From Hydrogenophaga aromaticivorans (GTDB lineage Bacteria > Pseudomonadota > Gammaproteobacteria > Burkholderiales > Burkholderiaceae_C): a DNA stretch of 64,000 nucleotides. Made by a program: the position numbers and the translations under genes. Below the pieces are notes generated by a model. It saw only the letters and a list, made by a program, of their open reading frames with translations, was not told the DNA's origin and made no database searches. Numbering within the stretch: the first letter of the stretch is position 1; every line of letters begins with the position of its first letter. The stretch is taken from contig NZ_VYGV01000001.1 in assembly GCF_013387465.1 (NCBI RefSeq), positions 124,001 to 188,000 of the forward strand, in the 5' to 3' direction. This document shows, in pieces, positions 41,583 through 50,411 of this stretch.

Positions 41583-42134
41583 TCATTCTCTCAGCAGCTC
41601 CACCACGCTCACCCCGCGGTGGCGCACACCCAGGGCGGTGATCGCGGCTTGGCTGAGATCGATGATGCGCTTGTGTTTGTACGGACCGCGGTCGTTGATG
41701 CGCACCACCACTTCCTTGCCGGTTTGCACGCTGCGCACGCGCACCTTGGTGCCGAACGGCAGGGTCTTGTGTGCGGCGGTGAAATCGTGCATGTCGTAGC
41801 GTTCACCGCTGGCCGTGCGCCGGCCGTGAAAACGGTTGCCGTACCAGGACGCCAGCCCTTTGTCGATCAGCTCCGCCGAGCTGGACGGGACGGCCAGCGG
41901 GTCGCCCCCAGGGGGCGTTTCAGCGGCGGTCGGGTCGGGCACCGCGACCACACCCGAAGGCGCCGGCGGCGATGAGGACGGGCCCGCCGGCGCAGCGGGC
42001 GCTGCACGGACCGCCGTGTCGGTGGGCGCATCCACCCGCATGGGCGTGGGCACGGCGCAAGCGGTCAGCAGCGCGGCCAGCAGGACCGGCGCCAGTCGCA
42101 GGCGACCGGCGGGGTGTTTCCAAGTGTGGGGCAT
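41583..42134 (-). CDS. RlpA-like lipoprotein
   Basis: The 183-residue protein has a lipoprotein signal ending LLTACAVP (Cys about 26), a Pro/Ala-rich linker (about 35-80) and a double-psi beta barrel: GLASWYGNRFHGRRTASGER, LPFGTKVRVRSVQTGKEVVV, RINDRGPYKHKRIIDLSQAA. This is the RlpA fold; related proteins cleave denuded peptidoglycan at the septum. The SPOR domain of longer RlpA proteins is absent, so septal targeting is not obvious. The ATG at 42134 has AGAGGAA before it. Confidence 0.88.
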   Translation of the reverse strand: MPHTWKHPAGRLRLAPVLLAALLTACAVPTPMRVDAPTDTAVRAAPAAPAGPSSSPPAPSGVVAVPDPTAAETPPGGDPLAVPSSSAELIDKGLASWYGNRFHGRRTASGERYDMHDFTAAHKTLPFGTKVRVRSVQTGKEVVVRINDRGPYKHKRIIDLSQAAITALGVRHRGVSVVELLRE

Positions 42135-42171
42135 GGCGTTTCCTCTCTGCATTCCGGGCCAGCCCCCGACC

Positions 42172-43002
42172 TTAACCCAGCTCAAGACGCTTCACGATCT
42201 CCAGCGTCGCCACGCTCTGGTTCATGGTGTAGAAGTGCAAAGCAGGCACACCGGCGTTGCGCAGCTGGTCACACAGGTCGGTGACCACGTCGAGGCCGAA
42301 GGCCTTGATGGAAGCGATGTCGTCGCCATAGGCCTGCAGGCGCAAGCGGATCCAGCGCGGGATCTCGGCGCCACACGCGTCGGAGAAGCGCATCAGCTGG
42401 GTGGAGCTGGTGATGGGCATGATGCCCGGCACCACCGGTGCGTCGACACCGAGCTTGTGCGCCTCATCGACGAAGCGGAAGTAGGCATCGCTGTTGTAGA
42501 AGTACTGCGTGATGGCCGAGTCGGCGCCGGCGCGCACCTTGGTGGCGAAGGCCTGCAGGTCCGACTCGGGCGATTTCGCCTGCGGGTGCACCTCGGGATA
42601 GGCGGCCACTTCGATGTGGAAGTCGCGCCCGGTCTCGGCGCGGATGAAGGCCACGAGGTCGCTCGCGTAGTGGAACTCGCCGCCGATGCCGTAGCCGCTG
42701 GGCAGGTCGCCGCGCAAGGCCACCAGGCGCTTGACACCCATGGCCTTGAGTGTGGACAGTTGCTCGCGCACGCTGGCCTTGGTGGCACCGATGCACGAAA
42801 AGTGCGAAGCCGCGTCCACGCCCTCGGCCAGGATGGCACCCACGGTGTCGAAGGTGCCCTGCTGCGTGGAGCCGCCCGCGCCGTAGGTGACCGAGCAGAA
42901 CTCGGGCTTCTGCCCATACAGCTGCTGGCGCACGGCGCGCAGCTTCTCGGCGCCTTCGGGCGTCTTGGGCGGGAAGAATTCAAAACTCACTGGCAATGCC
43001 AT
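42172..43002 (-). CDS. metF: Methylenetetrahydrofolate reductase
   Basis: The 276-residue TIM-barrel flavoprotein begins MALPVSFEFFPPKTPEGAEK and has FCSVTYGAGGSTQQGTFDTV, VALRGDLPSGYG and ITQYFYNSDAYFRFVDEA, all MetF. It reduces methylene-THF to methyl-THF, feeding methionine synthase. The gene ends 38 bases before the RlpA-like start. Upstream lies the TlyA-type gene (stop at 43041), all on the minus strand. Confidence 0.95.
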   Translation of the reverse strand: MALPVSFEFFPPKTPEGAEKLRAVRQQLYGQKPEFCSVTYGAGGSTQQGTFDTVGAILAEGVDAASHFSCIGATKASVREQLSTLKAMGVKRLVALRGDLPSGYGIGGEFHYASDLVAFIRAETGRDFHIEVAAYPEVHPQAKSPESDLQAFATKVRAGADSAITQYFYNSDAYFRFVDEAHKLGVDAPVVPGIMPITSSTQLMRFSDACGAEIPRWIRLRLQAYGDDIASIKAFGLDVVTDLCDQLRNAGVPALHFYTMNQSVATLEIVKRLELG

Positions 43003-43040
43003 GGTGATTCCTTGTCGAGCGTCGGGTCCACGGGACGGCT

Positions 43041-43808
43041 TCAGGCAGCCCGCTTCGCCCAGACGAAAAATTCGCGGTTGCCGTCACCGCCGGTGATGGC
43101 ACTTTCAAAATAGTCCTGCAGCGCCAGGCCGTTGTCCACGCAGGCCAGCGCGATGCGCTCGCGCACCAGTACATAGCTCGCCGCGTCCTTCACCAGGCCA
43201 CCCTTGCCGATCTGGCCCGGCTGCAGCTCGAACTGCGGCTTGACGAGCATCAGCAGGCTGCCACCGTCTTTCAACAGCGGGACGATGGCCGGCCAGACCA
43301 GCGTCTGCGAGATGAACGACAGGTCGCCCACAATCAGGTCGAACGGTGCGGCGGCTTTTTCACCGGCCGCATCCACCAGCTGCTGCGCCGTCAACTCGCG
43401 CGCGTTGCATTTTTCGATGCAGACCACGCGTTCGTCGACCCGCAGCTTCGGGTGCAACTGGCCCTGTCCCACGTCCACGCCCACCACCTGGGCGGCGCCG
43501 CGCTGCAGCAAGCAGTCGGTGAAACCACCGCTGCTCTGCCCCACGTCGAGGCAGCATTGACCGGTCACGTCCAGACCGCAGTGCGTGAGCGCGCCGTCGA
43601 GCTTGAGCCCGCCGCGCGACACGAAACGCGACTCCGCCGTGTCCAGCAGCTCCAGCTCCACCGTCTCGCGCAGCTCGTCGCCGTTTTTGCTCACGGCCTT
43701 CCAGTCGCCACCGGGCACACGCCAGCGCACCCCGGCAGCGATCAGCCGCTGGGCCTGCGAGCGCGAAGCAGCCAACCCTCGCTCGACGAGCAACTGGTCA
43801 GCGCGCAT
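43041..43808 (-). CDS. TlyA-family 2'-O-methyltransferase / hemolysin-like protein
   Basis: The 255-residue protein has an N-terminal S4 RNA-binding domain (MRADQLLVERGLAASRSQAQ, RLIAAGVRW) and a FtsJ-like methyltransferase domain: VSRGGLKLDGAL, CLDVGQSSGGFTDCLLQRGA (SAM motif), DLIVGDLSFISQTLVWPAI and LLMLVKPQFELQPGQIGKGG. In mycobacteria TlyA methylates rRNA at 2'-O positions; its target here is unproven. It ends the ahcY-tlyA unit, its start 7 bases after the ahcY stop. Confidence 0.9.
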   Translation of the reverse strand: MRADQLLVERGLAASRSQAQRLIAAGVRWRVPGGDWKAVSKNGDELRETVELELLDTAESRFVSRGGLKLDGALTHCGLDVTGQCCLDVGQSSGGFTDCLLQRGAAQVVGVDVGQGQLHPKLRVDERVVCIEKCNARELTAQQLVDAAGEKAAAPFDLIVGDLSFISQTLVWPAIVPLLKDGGSLLMLVKPQFELQPGQIGKGGLVKDAASYVLVRERIALACVDNGLALQDYFESAITGGDGNREFFVWAKRAA

Positions 43809-43814
43809 CGGCGA

Positions 43815-45251
43815 TCAATAGCGGTACGTGTCGGGCTTGTAGGGGCCCTGTTTCGGCACACCGATGTACGCCGCCTGCTCGTCGCTCAGTTCGCTCAGCA
43901 TCGCGCCGACCTTCTTCAGGTGCAGGCGCGCGACCTTCTCGTCCAGGTGCTTGGGCAGCACGTAGACCTTGCCGTTTTCGTAGAAGTCGCTGTGCGTGAA
44001 CAGCTCGATCTGCGCAATCGTCTGGTTGGCAAACGAAGACGACATCACGAAGCTGGGGTGGCCGGTGCCGCAGCCCAGGTTCACCAGGCGGCCTTTGGCC
44101 AGCAGGATGATCTTCTTGCCGTCCGGGAAGATCACGTGGTCCACCTGGGGCTTGATCTCTTCCCACTGGCATTTCTCTTCCAGCTTGGCGACCTGGATCT
44201 CGTTGTCGAAGTGGCCGATGTTGCAGACGATGGCCTGGTCCTTCATGGCGGCCATGTGTTCGAAGGTGATCACGTCGCGGTTGCCGGTGGTGGTCACGAA
44301 GATGTCGGCCTTGTCGGCGGCGTACTCCATGGTCACGACCTTGTAGCCTTCCATCGCGGCCTGCAGGGCGTTGATGGGGTCGATCTCGGTCACCCAGACC
44401 TGGGCGCTCAGGGCGCGCAGGGCCTGGGCCGAGCCCTTGCCCACGTCGCCGTAACCGGCCACGCAGGCGACCTTGCCGGCGATCATCACGTCGGTGGCGC
44501 GCTTGATGCCGTCCACCAGGCTCTCGCGGCAGCCGTAGAGGTTGTCGAACTTGCTCTTGGTCACCGAGTCGTTGACGTTGATGGCGCGGAACATCAGCGT
44601 GCCCTTGACCGACATCTCCTTCAGGCGGTGCACGCCGGTGGTGGTTTCTTCGGTCACGCCGATGATCTGGGCGCTCTTGCGGCTGTACCAGGTGCTGTCT
44701 TCGGCCAGCTTGGCCTTGATGGCGGCGAACAGGATGCGCTCTTCTTCGCTGCCGGGGTTGGCCAGCACGCTCTGGTCCTTCTCGGCCTGCTTGCCCAGAT
44801 GCATCAGCAGCGTGGCGTCGCCGCCGTCGTCCAGGATCATGTTCGGGCCTTCACCTTCGCTGCCCTTGGGGCCGAAGTCGAAGATGCGGTGGGTGTAGTC
44901 CCAGTAGTCGGTCAGGGTTTCGCCCTTGACGGCGAACACCGGCGTGCCGGCGGCGGCGATCGCGGCGGCGGCGTGGTCCTGCGTCGAGAAGATGTTGCAC
45001 GACGCCCAGCGCACTTCGGCGCCCAGCGCTTGCAGGGTCTCGATCAGCACGGCCGTCTGGATGGTCATGTGCAGCGAGCCGGTGATGCGCGCGCCCTTGA
45101 GCGCCTGCTTGGGTGCGAACTCTTCGCGGATGGCCATCAGGCCTGGCATCTCGGTCTCGGCGATGCGGATTTCCTTGCGGCCCCAGTCGGCCAGGCCGAT
45201 GTCGGTGATGACGCAGTCGGCGTTGACGGCGTTGGGAATGCGTGCGTTCAT
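43815..45251 (-). CDS. ahcY: Adenosylhomocysteinase (SAH hydrolase)
   Basis: The 478-residue enzyme has [20 protein letters not shown] (NAD binding), [20 protein letters not shown] and the C-terminal KPDTYRY. It splits S-adenosylhomocysteine into adenosine and homocysteine, so it clears the product of methyl transfer. The leader contains an SAH riboswitch (45323-45405), which matches the enzyme. The ATG at 45251 is preceded by GGAGCGAACC. Confidence 0.97.
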   Translation of the reverse strand: MNARIPNAVNADCVITDIGLADWGRKEIRIAETEMPGLMAIREEFAPKQALKGARITGSLHMTIQTAVLIETLQALGAEVRWASCNIFSTQDHAAAAIAAAGTPVFAVKGETLTDYWDYTHRIFDFGPKGSEGEGPNMILDDGGDATLLMHLGKQAEKDQSVLANPGSEEERILFAAIKAKLAEDSTWYSRKSAQIIGVTEETTTGVHRLKEMSVKGTLMFRAINVNDSVTKSKFDNLYGCRESLVDGIKRATDVMIAGKVACVAGYGDVGKGSAQALRALSAQVWVTEIDPINALQAAMEGYKVVTMEYAADKADIFVTTTGNRDVITFEHMAAMKDQAIVCNIGHFDNEIQVAKLEEKCQWEEIKPQVDHVIFPDGKKIILLAKGRLVNLGCGTGHPSFVMSSSFANQTIAQIELFTHSDFYENGKVYVLPKHLDEKVARLHLKKVGAMLSELSDEQAAYIGVPKQGPYKPDTYRY

Positions 45252-45279
45252 GGTTCGCTCCAGTTGAGGTTGGCAAAAA

Positions 45280-45324
45280 CCACTGGACGCGGGGGCAAAA
45301 AAAAGCCCATCGCACGTTCAGTGG
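45280..45324 (-). promoter_or_regulatory. Alternative long hairpin in the ahcY leader
   Basis: On the RNA strand CCACTGAACG (45324-45315) can pair with CGTCCAGTGG (45289-45280), nine of ten pairs, and the inner GGGC with GCCC, with the eight-T run in the loop. This pairing excludes the terminator stem at 45305-45330, so it could act as an antiterminator. It is seen only by eye; no folding was run. Confidence 0.45.
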
Positions 45325-45330
45325 ATGAGC
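45297..45330 (-). terminator. Riboswitch-associated intrinsic terminator
   Basis: GCTCATC and GATGGGC pair over 7 positions (one G-U), and eight T residues follow (45304-45297). The GCTC of the stem is also part of the last helix of the SAH riboswitch, so ligand binding and termination compete. Confidence 0.72.
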
Positions 45331-45405
45331 GTCGTTGCATGGATTTCCGAGCCTCACGCCCCGCGCTGACCGGTGGTCAGGGGTGCGCTGCAACGCTCCT
45401 CGGAT
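45323..45405 (-). promoter_or_regulatory. SAH riboswitch
   Basis: On the minus strand the leader contains ATCCGAGGAGCGTTGCAGCG at its 5' end, GGCTCGG in the middle and TGCAACGACGCTCATCC at the 3' end, matching the SAH riboswitch core (CCGAGGAGCG, CTCGG, pseudoknot TGCAACG-ACGCTC). These RNAs switch ahcY on when S-adenosylhomocysteine accumulates. Here the 3' pseudoknot strand shares GCTC with a downstream terminator, consistent with antitermination on ligand binding. Confidence 0.9.
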
Positions 45406-45461
45406 CGCAAGATTCTACCGCAGACGGGTTTTTTTGACATCTGCGAAACTGTTCAACCTTT

Positions 45462-46274
45462 ATGCCTCATCTCTCGCTTTCAGATTGGCCAGCGGCCGCG
45501 CGCAGCCACATCCACGGTGTGCTCACCGACATCGACGACACCCTCACCACCGGAGGAGCGATCACGCCCGACGCGCTGGCCGCCCTGCACGCCCTGCGAG
45601 CCGCGGGCCTGCCGGTGTTCGCCATCACCGGCCGGCCCGCGGGCTGGAGCGAAGCCTTTGCGCTGGACTGGCCGGTCAATGCCATCGTGGCCGAAAACGG
45701 TGCCGTGGCGCTGTCGCGCGGCGCGGACGGTGGGCTGCACAAGACCTACCTGCAGGACACCGCGACGCGGCAAACAAACTTCGCGCGCCTGCAGGCGGTG
45801 GCGCATCGCATCCTGACCGAGCTGCCACAGACCCGCCTGTCGCAGGACAGCCCCGGGCGCGAAACCGACATCGCCATCGACCACAGCGAGTTCACCCAGC
45901 TGGACGGCGCGACCATCGCGCAGGTGGTGCGCCTGATGCAGGCGGGCGGCCTGCATGCCACGGTGAGTTCCATCCACGTCAATGGCTGGATCGGCCAGCA
46001 CGACAAACTGGCGGGTGCGCGCTGGGTCGTGCGCGAACAGCTCGGTCGGAATCTGGACGCCGAACTCCAGCACTGGGTCTACGTGGGCGACTCGACCAAC
46101 GACGCGGTCATGTTCGGCCACTTCCCGCACAGCGTGGGCGTGGCCAACGTGGCGCGGTTCTGGGACCGGCTCACGCACCGACCGCGTTATGTGACAGCGG
46201 GCGAACGTGGTGCCGGCTTTGTCGAGGTGGTGCGGGCCCTGCTGGACGGCCGCGGGACGGAGACCGCGGCATGA
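45462..46274 (+). CDS. HAD-superfamily phosphatase, IIB type
   Basis: The 270-residue protein has HAD motif I in HGVLTDIDDTLTTGGAITPD, motif II with Thr in VFAITGRPAGWSEAF, a lysine in the cap region and motif IV in HWVYVGDSTNDAVMFGHF. Its closest broad class is the mannosyl-3-phosphoglycerate / sucrose-phosphate phosphatase group (IIB cap). The substrate is unknown. It overlaps the MFS gene by 4 bases (ATGA), so the two probably share a transcript and maybe a pathway. Confidence 0.86.
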   Translation: MPHLSLSDWPAAARSHIHGVLTDIDDTLTTGGAITPDALAALHALRAAGLPVFAITGRPAGWSEAFALDWPVNAIVAENGAVALSRGADGGLHKTYLQDTATRQTNFARLQAVAHRILTELPQTRLSQDSPGRETDIAIDHSEFTQLDGATIAQVVRLMQAGGLHATVSSIHVNGWIGQHDKLAGARWVVREQLGRNLDAELQHWVYVGDSTNDAVMFGHFPHSVGVANVARFWDRLTHRPRYVTAGERGAGFVEVVRALLDGRGTETAA

Positions 46275-47506
46275 GCGAACACCCGCTGCCTCCTGGCCAC
46301 AGCGGCACCACCCTCCCGGCGGTGGCACCGACCCACGCCCGGCTCGGCCTGGTGGCCATCTTCGGCTCCACGTTTTTCGAGCTGGTGGGCTACTTCATGC
46401 TCATGCCGCTGCTGCTGTTGCGCCTCAAAGGGGACGGCGTGTCCAACGCGTTGGCCGGCCTGCTGGCGGCCACGGGCTGGGTGGGCGTGTTCGCCATCAC
46501 GTCGTTTGCTTCGGCCATCACGCAGCGGCTGGGGCGGCGGCCCACACTGTGGCTGGCGGCGCTGGTGCCGGTGCTGAGCACGACCGGCTTCCTGTTCACC
46601 AACTGGTTGCCCGCCTGGTTCGTGTTCGAGTTCGTGGCCGGTGCGGCGTCTGGCCTGCGCTGGGTGCTGGCCGAAGCGGTGGTGGCCGAGTTCGCGTCAC
46701 CCCGCCAGCGCGGGCGCATGGTGGGCCTGTTCGAAACCATGGTCGGCACCACCTTCGTGATTGGCCCCGCGCTGCTGGCGGCCGTGGGTGCGCAGAGCGC
46801 GCTGGCGCTGTGGCTGGTGCTCGCCAGCATGACCATCGGCCTGGTGTGGAGCCTGCTGATCCCGCCGCTGCCTCGCGCCCACGATGCCCACAGCGCGCGC
46901 GTCGGACTGCACGGCGTATGGCACGCGCTGCGCGCGCACCCGCTGATCATGACGGTGGGTTTTGTCGGTGGCTTTTTTGAGAGCGGGCTCACGTCCATCC
47001 TGCCGCTGTACGGGCTGGCCCTGGGCCTGGGCGCCACGGCGGCGGCCCTGCTGGTCTCGGCCAGCGGTCTGGGCAGCGCGCTCATGATGCTGCCCGCCGG
47101 GTTGCTGGCCGACCGGCTGAGCGCACACCCGCGCTGGGGCAACGAGGGTCGCGCGCGGCTGGCGATCATGCACGCCTGCGCGCTGGTCACACTGGCGGCC
47201 ACGGCGCTGATTCCTTTCGTGGCCGGCACGCCCTGGCTGGCGGCGGCGGTGGCCTTCCTGTGGGGTGGCGCCGGCGGCAGCCTCTACACGCTGGCGATGA
47301 TCGACATCGGCTCGCGCGAACAGGGCATCACACTGGTCAACAGCACGGCGGTGCTGGTGCTCTCGTACACCCTGGGCGGCGTGCTGGCGCCCGCGCTGGG
47401 GGCGGCCATGCTGGACTGGGCGCCGGTGGTCGGCTTTCCGGCGCTGCTGCTGGCCGTGGCCGGGCCGGGCTGGTGGTTGCTGCGCCGCGCCAACCGCGCC
47501 GTTTGA
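46271..47506 (+). CDS. MFS family transporter
   Basis: The 411-residue membrane protein has about twelve hydrophobic segments and MFS hallmarks: TQRLGRRPTLWLAALVPVLS between segments 2 and 3, RWVLAEAVVAEFASPRQRGR in segment 4/5, and a similar second half (GLGATAAALLVSASGLGSAL, LLADRLSAHPRWGNEG). It resembles exporters rather than sugar importers, but the substrate is unclear. The ATG at 46271 overlaps the HAD stop. The YeeE/YedE gene is convergent, its stop 1 base after this stop. Confidence 0.88.
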   Translation: MSEHPLPPGHSGTTLPAVAPTHARLGLVAIFGSTFFELVGYFMLMPLLLLRLKGDGVSNALAGLLAATGWVGVFAITSFASAITQRLGRRPTLWLAALVPVLSTTGFLFTNWLPAWFVFEFVAGAASGLRWVLAEAVVAEFASPRQRGRMVGLFETMVGTTFVIGPALLAAVGAQSALALWLVLASMTIGLVWSLLIPPLPRAHDAHSARVGLHGVWHALRAHPLIMTVGFVGGFFESGLTSILPLYGLALGLGATAAALLVSASGLGSALMMLPAGLLADRLSAHPRWGNEGRARLAIMHACALVTLAATALIPFVAGTPWLAAAVAFLWGGAGGSLYTLAMIDIGSREQGITLVNSTAVLVLSYTLGGVLAPALGAAMLDWAPVVGFPALLLAVAGPGWWLLRRANRAV

Positions 47507-48628
47507 TCAGGGGGCAGCGGTCGGAGCGCTCGCCGCCAGCGGGGCGGGCATCGACGAAGGGGCCGGCGCAGGCGCCGGCTTGTGGGCACCGTCAAACACC
47601 CGGTCGGCCACGCCGCCACCGATCCACATGCCCACCAGCGTCACCCAGGCCGTGACGGCGAAGATGGCGCCGCCGGTCATGCCCGCGCCCACGGCGCAGC
47701 CGCCGGCCAGCATGGAGCCAAAACCCATCAGGATGGCACCGATGATGTAGCGCGGCATGGTGTAACCACCGCCAAAACCTTCGAGCTTCCAGTCCCGGCC
47801 GACCAGGGCGCCGATCAGCGAACCCAGGAACACGCCGGGCATGAGGCCAAGGTCAAAGTTCCAGGGCTCGCCAGGGTTGCTCAACACCCGCATCAGCCAT
47901 TCGGCCGACGGGCCACTGAAGGTCATGCCCTGGACTTGCACCGGCTCGAACGAATGCGCCAGCACCTGGTAGGTGGCCAGCCAGGCCAGCGCCACAGCCA
48001 GCCCGGTGCCGATGCCGCCAGCCCACTTCCAGAAGCCCCAGCCGCTGTAGTAGGCAAAGAAGCCCGCCGTCACCAGCCACACCGCGGCGAAAGCCAGCCC
48101 GTCCATCGGGCCGACGCCCAGCAGCGCCAGCAGGCTGCGCGCGGGGCCACCGTCCACCGTCCACCAGCCGGCGATGGTTTCGCGCCAGGGCGCCAGCACG
48201 CCACTGAGCGAAGCCTGCGCCGTCACGGCGAAGATCAGACCCGAGAGCAGCGCCCGCAGGTTGCCGTTGGCCGAGAGCACCAGCAGGCGGCTCGCGCAGC
48301 CGCGCGTCATCACCATGCCCACGCCGAAGATCAGACCACCGATCAGCGCGCCCGATAGGCTGCCGCGGGAAGACAGCTGGCGTGCGGTGCTCACGTCCAG
48401 CAGCCCGGAGACCACGAACAGCTGCACGGCCACCACGGCGGTGGAAAAGGCCAGCAGCCAGACCGCGAGCTTCTCGCCGAACTTGCCGTGCCAGAACTCG
48501 ATCACGGCCGCGCGCAGGCAGAACCTGGAGCGCTGCGCAAAAAAGCCGAAGGCCAGCCCGGTGAGCAGGCCACAGACCGCCAGCACACCCGGTTCACCAA
48601 AACGCTCGATCCAGCCCGTCCAGTCCAT
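47507..48628 (-). CDS. YeeE/YedE (TsuA-like) sulfur-compound transporter
   Basis: A polytopic inner-membrane protein of 373 residues from MDWTGWIERFGEPG (an ATG at 48643 adds 5 residues). The cysteines of the family are present: AQRSRFCLRAAVIEF, MTRGCASRLLVLSANG and MLAGGCAVGAGMTGG. In the characterised thiosulfate transporter these cysteines relay the substrate. The C-terminus has a Pro/Ala-rich tail (about 350-373). The substrate here may be thiosulfate or another reduced sulfur species. No sulfur-oxidation genes are adjacent. Confidence 0.9.
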   Translation of the reverse strand: MDWTGWIERFGEPGVLAVCGLLTGLAFGFFAQRSRFCLRAAVIEFWHGKFGEKLAVWLLAFSTAVVAVQLFVVSGLLDVSTARQLSSRGSLSGALIGGLIFGVGMVMTRGCASRLLVLSANGNLRALLSGLIFAVTAQASLSGVLAPWRETIAGWWTVDGGPARSLLALLGVGPMDGLAFAAVWLVTAGFFAYYSGWGFWKWAGGIGTGLAVALAWLATYQVLAHSFEPVQVQGMTFSGPSAEWLMRVLSNPGEPWNFDLGLMPGVFLGSLIGALVGRDWKLEGFGGGYTMPRYIIGAILMGFGSMLAGGCAVGAGMTGGAIFAVTAWVTLVGMWIGGGVADRVFDGAHKPAPAPAPSSMPAPLAASAPTAAP

Positions 48629-48774
48629 GGCCACTCTTTTCATGAAAATATGCGCAAGCGACCATGTTACGCCGCGCTGCGGCGTGGGACTTGATGCGGC
48701 GCAACATCTGGCGCCGTGGTGATAGCGGGTAAGCTCAAACCACCACCCTGCCCACTGTCCCTGAAAGGAACCCC

Positions 48775-49161
48775 ATGGCCATCCCCTGGCTGGTTGCCCT
48801 GAAAGTCATTCCCTGGGGCGACGTGATCGAACATGCGCCCAAGGTGCTCAACGCCGCGCGCAAGTTGCTGGACCGGCAGCGCGCTCCGGCGCCGACCCCC
48901 GAAGCGCCGAAAGAGGTGATCGACCCACCGGGCGCCGCCCAGCCCAGCCTGGCCGCACTCAACGCCCGCCTATTCAGCGCGCAACAGGAGATCACCCAGT
49001 TGACGCAGACCCAGACCCAACTCGCCCAGACGGTGACCGAACTCGCCGAGCAGAACGCCCGGCTGGTCGGCGCGGTGGAGGTGCTGCGGGTGCGCACGCG
49101 CCTGCTGCTCTGGGGCGTGGCCTTGCTGCTGTTGGGCGTGGTCTGGCTGGCCTGGCGTTGA
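48775..49161 (+). CDS. Small coiled-coil protein with C-terminal membrane anchor
   Basis: A 128-residue protein: an N-terminal hydrophobic stretch (MAIPWLVALKVIPW), a Pro-rich linker (APAPTPEAPKEVIDPP), a glutamine/leucine coiled coil (LFSAQQEITQLTQTQTQLAQ, TVTELAEQNARLVGAV) and a C-terminal membrane segment (LLLWGVALLLLGVVWLAWR). GAAAGGAACCCC precedes the ATG. It is not a known family to me; a membrane adaptor is possible. It is convergent with the next gene. Confidence 0.65.
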   Translation: MAIPWLVALKVIPWGDVIEHAPKVLNAARKLLDRQRAPAPTPEAPKEVIDPPGAAQPSLAALNARLFSAQQEITQLTQTQTQLAQTVTELAEQNARLVGAVEVLRVRTRLLLWGVALLLLGVVWLAWR

Positions 49162-49191
49162 TCCGGCTTCAGCGAAGGGGGTGACAGCGGT

Positions 49192-49935
49192 TCAGCGCCG
49201 CTGAAACGGGGCCTGGTACAGCCACACCGGTTTGCCGTCCACGTTCTGCAGCCGTGCGCGGTGCGCCCAGCCGACCGCCTCAAACTCCAGACTGACCAGC
49301 CAGCTCCCCGACCGCAGTTCCCTGGCCGCCTTGTCCATCGCGCGCGACATGCTTTCCGGACGCTGGAACAGATAGACCAGGTCGTAGCCCGACCAGTCCG
49401 CGGCCCAGATATCGGCCCGGCGCACCTTCGCAAAACGGCAGCGCAAGGCGCACAGGGCCGTCAGCGGCCAACTCCATTCGAGGCCCAGGATGCGCGCCTG
49501 GGGGTATTCACCGTGCAGCGCCTTCAGACCGGCACCGAGCCCGCAGCCCGCGTCCACCACGTGGGCACCGGCGGGCAGCGGCGCTTTCAAGGCCAGGCCT
49601 TTCAGCGCCAGGGCCGGTGTGGGGAACAGCGGCGCGTCGCGCCAGGTGTTGAGCGGGTACAGCGCCAGCAGCAGCGCCAGCGGCACCAGCCAGACCCAGC
49701 CTGGCAGCGCACCGGCAGCCCCCGTGACCAGCAAGGAGAGCGGAAAGCCGCCGAGCATGAACGCCCGGCGCCAGGGGGTTCGGCCGGTCCAGGCCGGCGC
49801 GCCCGAGACCAGCAGCGCCAGCACGAACGCCGCCACTGCCCCCAGCCCCGCCGCCCGCAACCCCACGAAGACCGCCCAGGCGAGCGCCCAGGTCAGCAGT
49901 GCGGGGAGGGGCCAGATCAGCATGGTGAGCGGCAT
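49192..49935 (-). CDS. Membrane-anchored class I methyltransferase-like protein
   Basis: The 247-residue protein has three to four hydrophobic segments in its first 110 residues (ALLTWALAWAVFVGLRAAGL onward) and then a Rossmann methyltransferase core: LPAGAHVVDAGCGLGAGLKA (SAM motif I), ARILGLEWSWPLTALCAL and WSGYDLVYLFQRPESMSRAM. The acceptor is unknown. The ATG at 49935 begins MPLTMLIWPLPALL. It follows the cysteine-cluster gene by 16 bases on the minus strand. Confidence 0.72.
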   Translation of the reverse strand: MPLTMLIWPLPALLTWALAWAVFVGLRAAGLGAVAAFVLALLVSGAPAWTGRTPWRRAFMLGGFPLSLLVTGAAGALPGWVWLVPLALLLALYPLNTWRDAPLFPTPALALKGLALKAPLPAGAHVVDAGCGLGAGLKALHGEYPQARILGLEWSWPLTALCALRCRFAKVRRADIWAADWSGYDLVYLFQRPESMSRAMDKAARELRSGSWLVSLEFEAVGWAHRARLQNVDGKPVWLYQAPFQRR

Positions 49936-49951
49936 TGTCGCCGCTACGGGA

Positions 49952-50284
49952 TCAGGTTTTTTGTTCGGACGGCAGGGTCTGCAGCGTCGCGTCGCAGCCC
50001 ACACCGGCAGCGATCCAGCGCCGCGCCAGCCGGCGCAGCAGCGGCGCAGCCCAGCGCCAGCGCGGACCGAGCACGCCTTCGGCATCGCTGACCGCACCGC
50101 AACGGTACAGCGCCTCGGCGTCGCTCCAGCGCAGCGCGTCACAGGCGCCATGCCGCTTGCGCGAAATCACCTGACCCAGCGGGCAGGGTTCGGCCAGGCA
50201 ACACACGCCGCAGCCGTTGCAGGGCGCGCCCGGCACGGGCTTGAGGGGCGCGGCCGGGTGGATGTGGATGACCTGATGTGCCAT
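49952..50284 (-). CDS. Small cysteine-cluster protein, YkgJ-like
   Basis: The 110-residue protein starts MAHQVIHIHPAAPLKPVPGA and has the cluster APCNGCGVCCLAEPCPLGQV plus later Cys residues in GACDALRW and RCGAV. The CxxCxxCC-type arrangement resembles YkgJ proteins, which are predicted to bind zinc or an Fe-S cluster. Function unknown. It shares a transcript direction with the methyltransferase-like gene and could modify or be modified by it. The start at 50284 was chosen because the longer frame has no such motif. Confidence 0.72.
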   Translation of the reverse strand: MAHQVIHIHPAAPLKPVPGAPCNGCGVCCLAEPCPLGQVISRKRHGACDALRWSDAEALYRCGAVSDAEGVLGPRWRWAAPLLRRLARRWIAAGVGCDATLQTLPSEQKT

Positions 50285-50411
50285 CGGCGCAGGGTACCGC
50301 ACGGGCTTCGCGGAGCGCCGCGTCGCGCAGGTGATTGGTTCCGCTTGCGGCCGGCCAGCGTCGTGCCCTAAGGTGGAGCCGTTCCCACCCCCACAACATT
50401 CAGGAGACACC

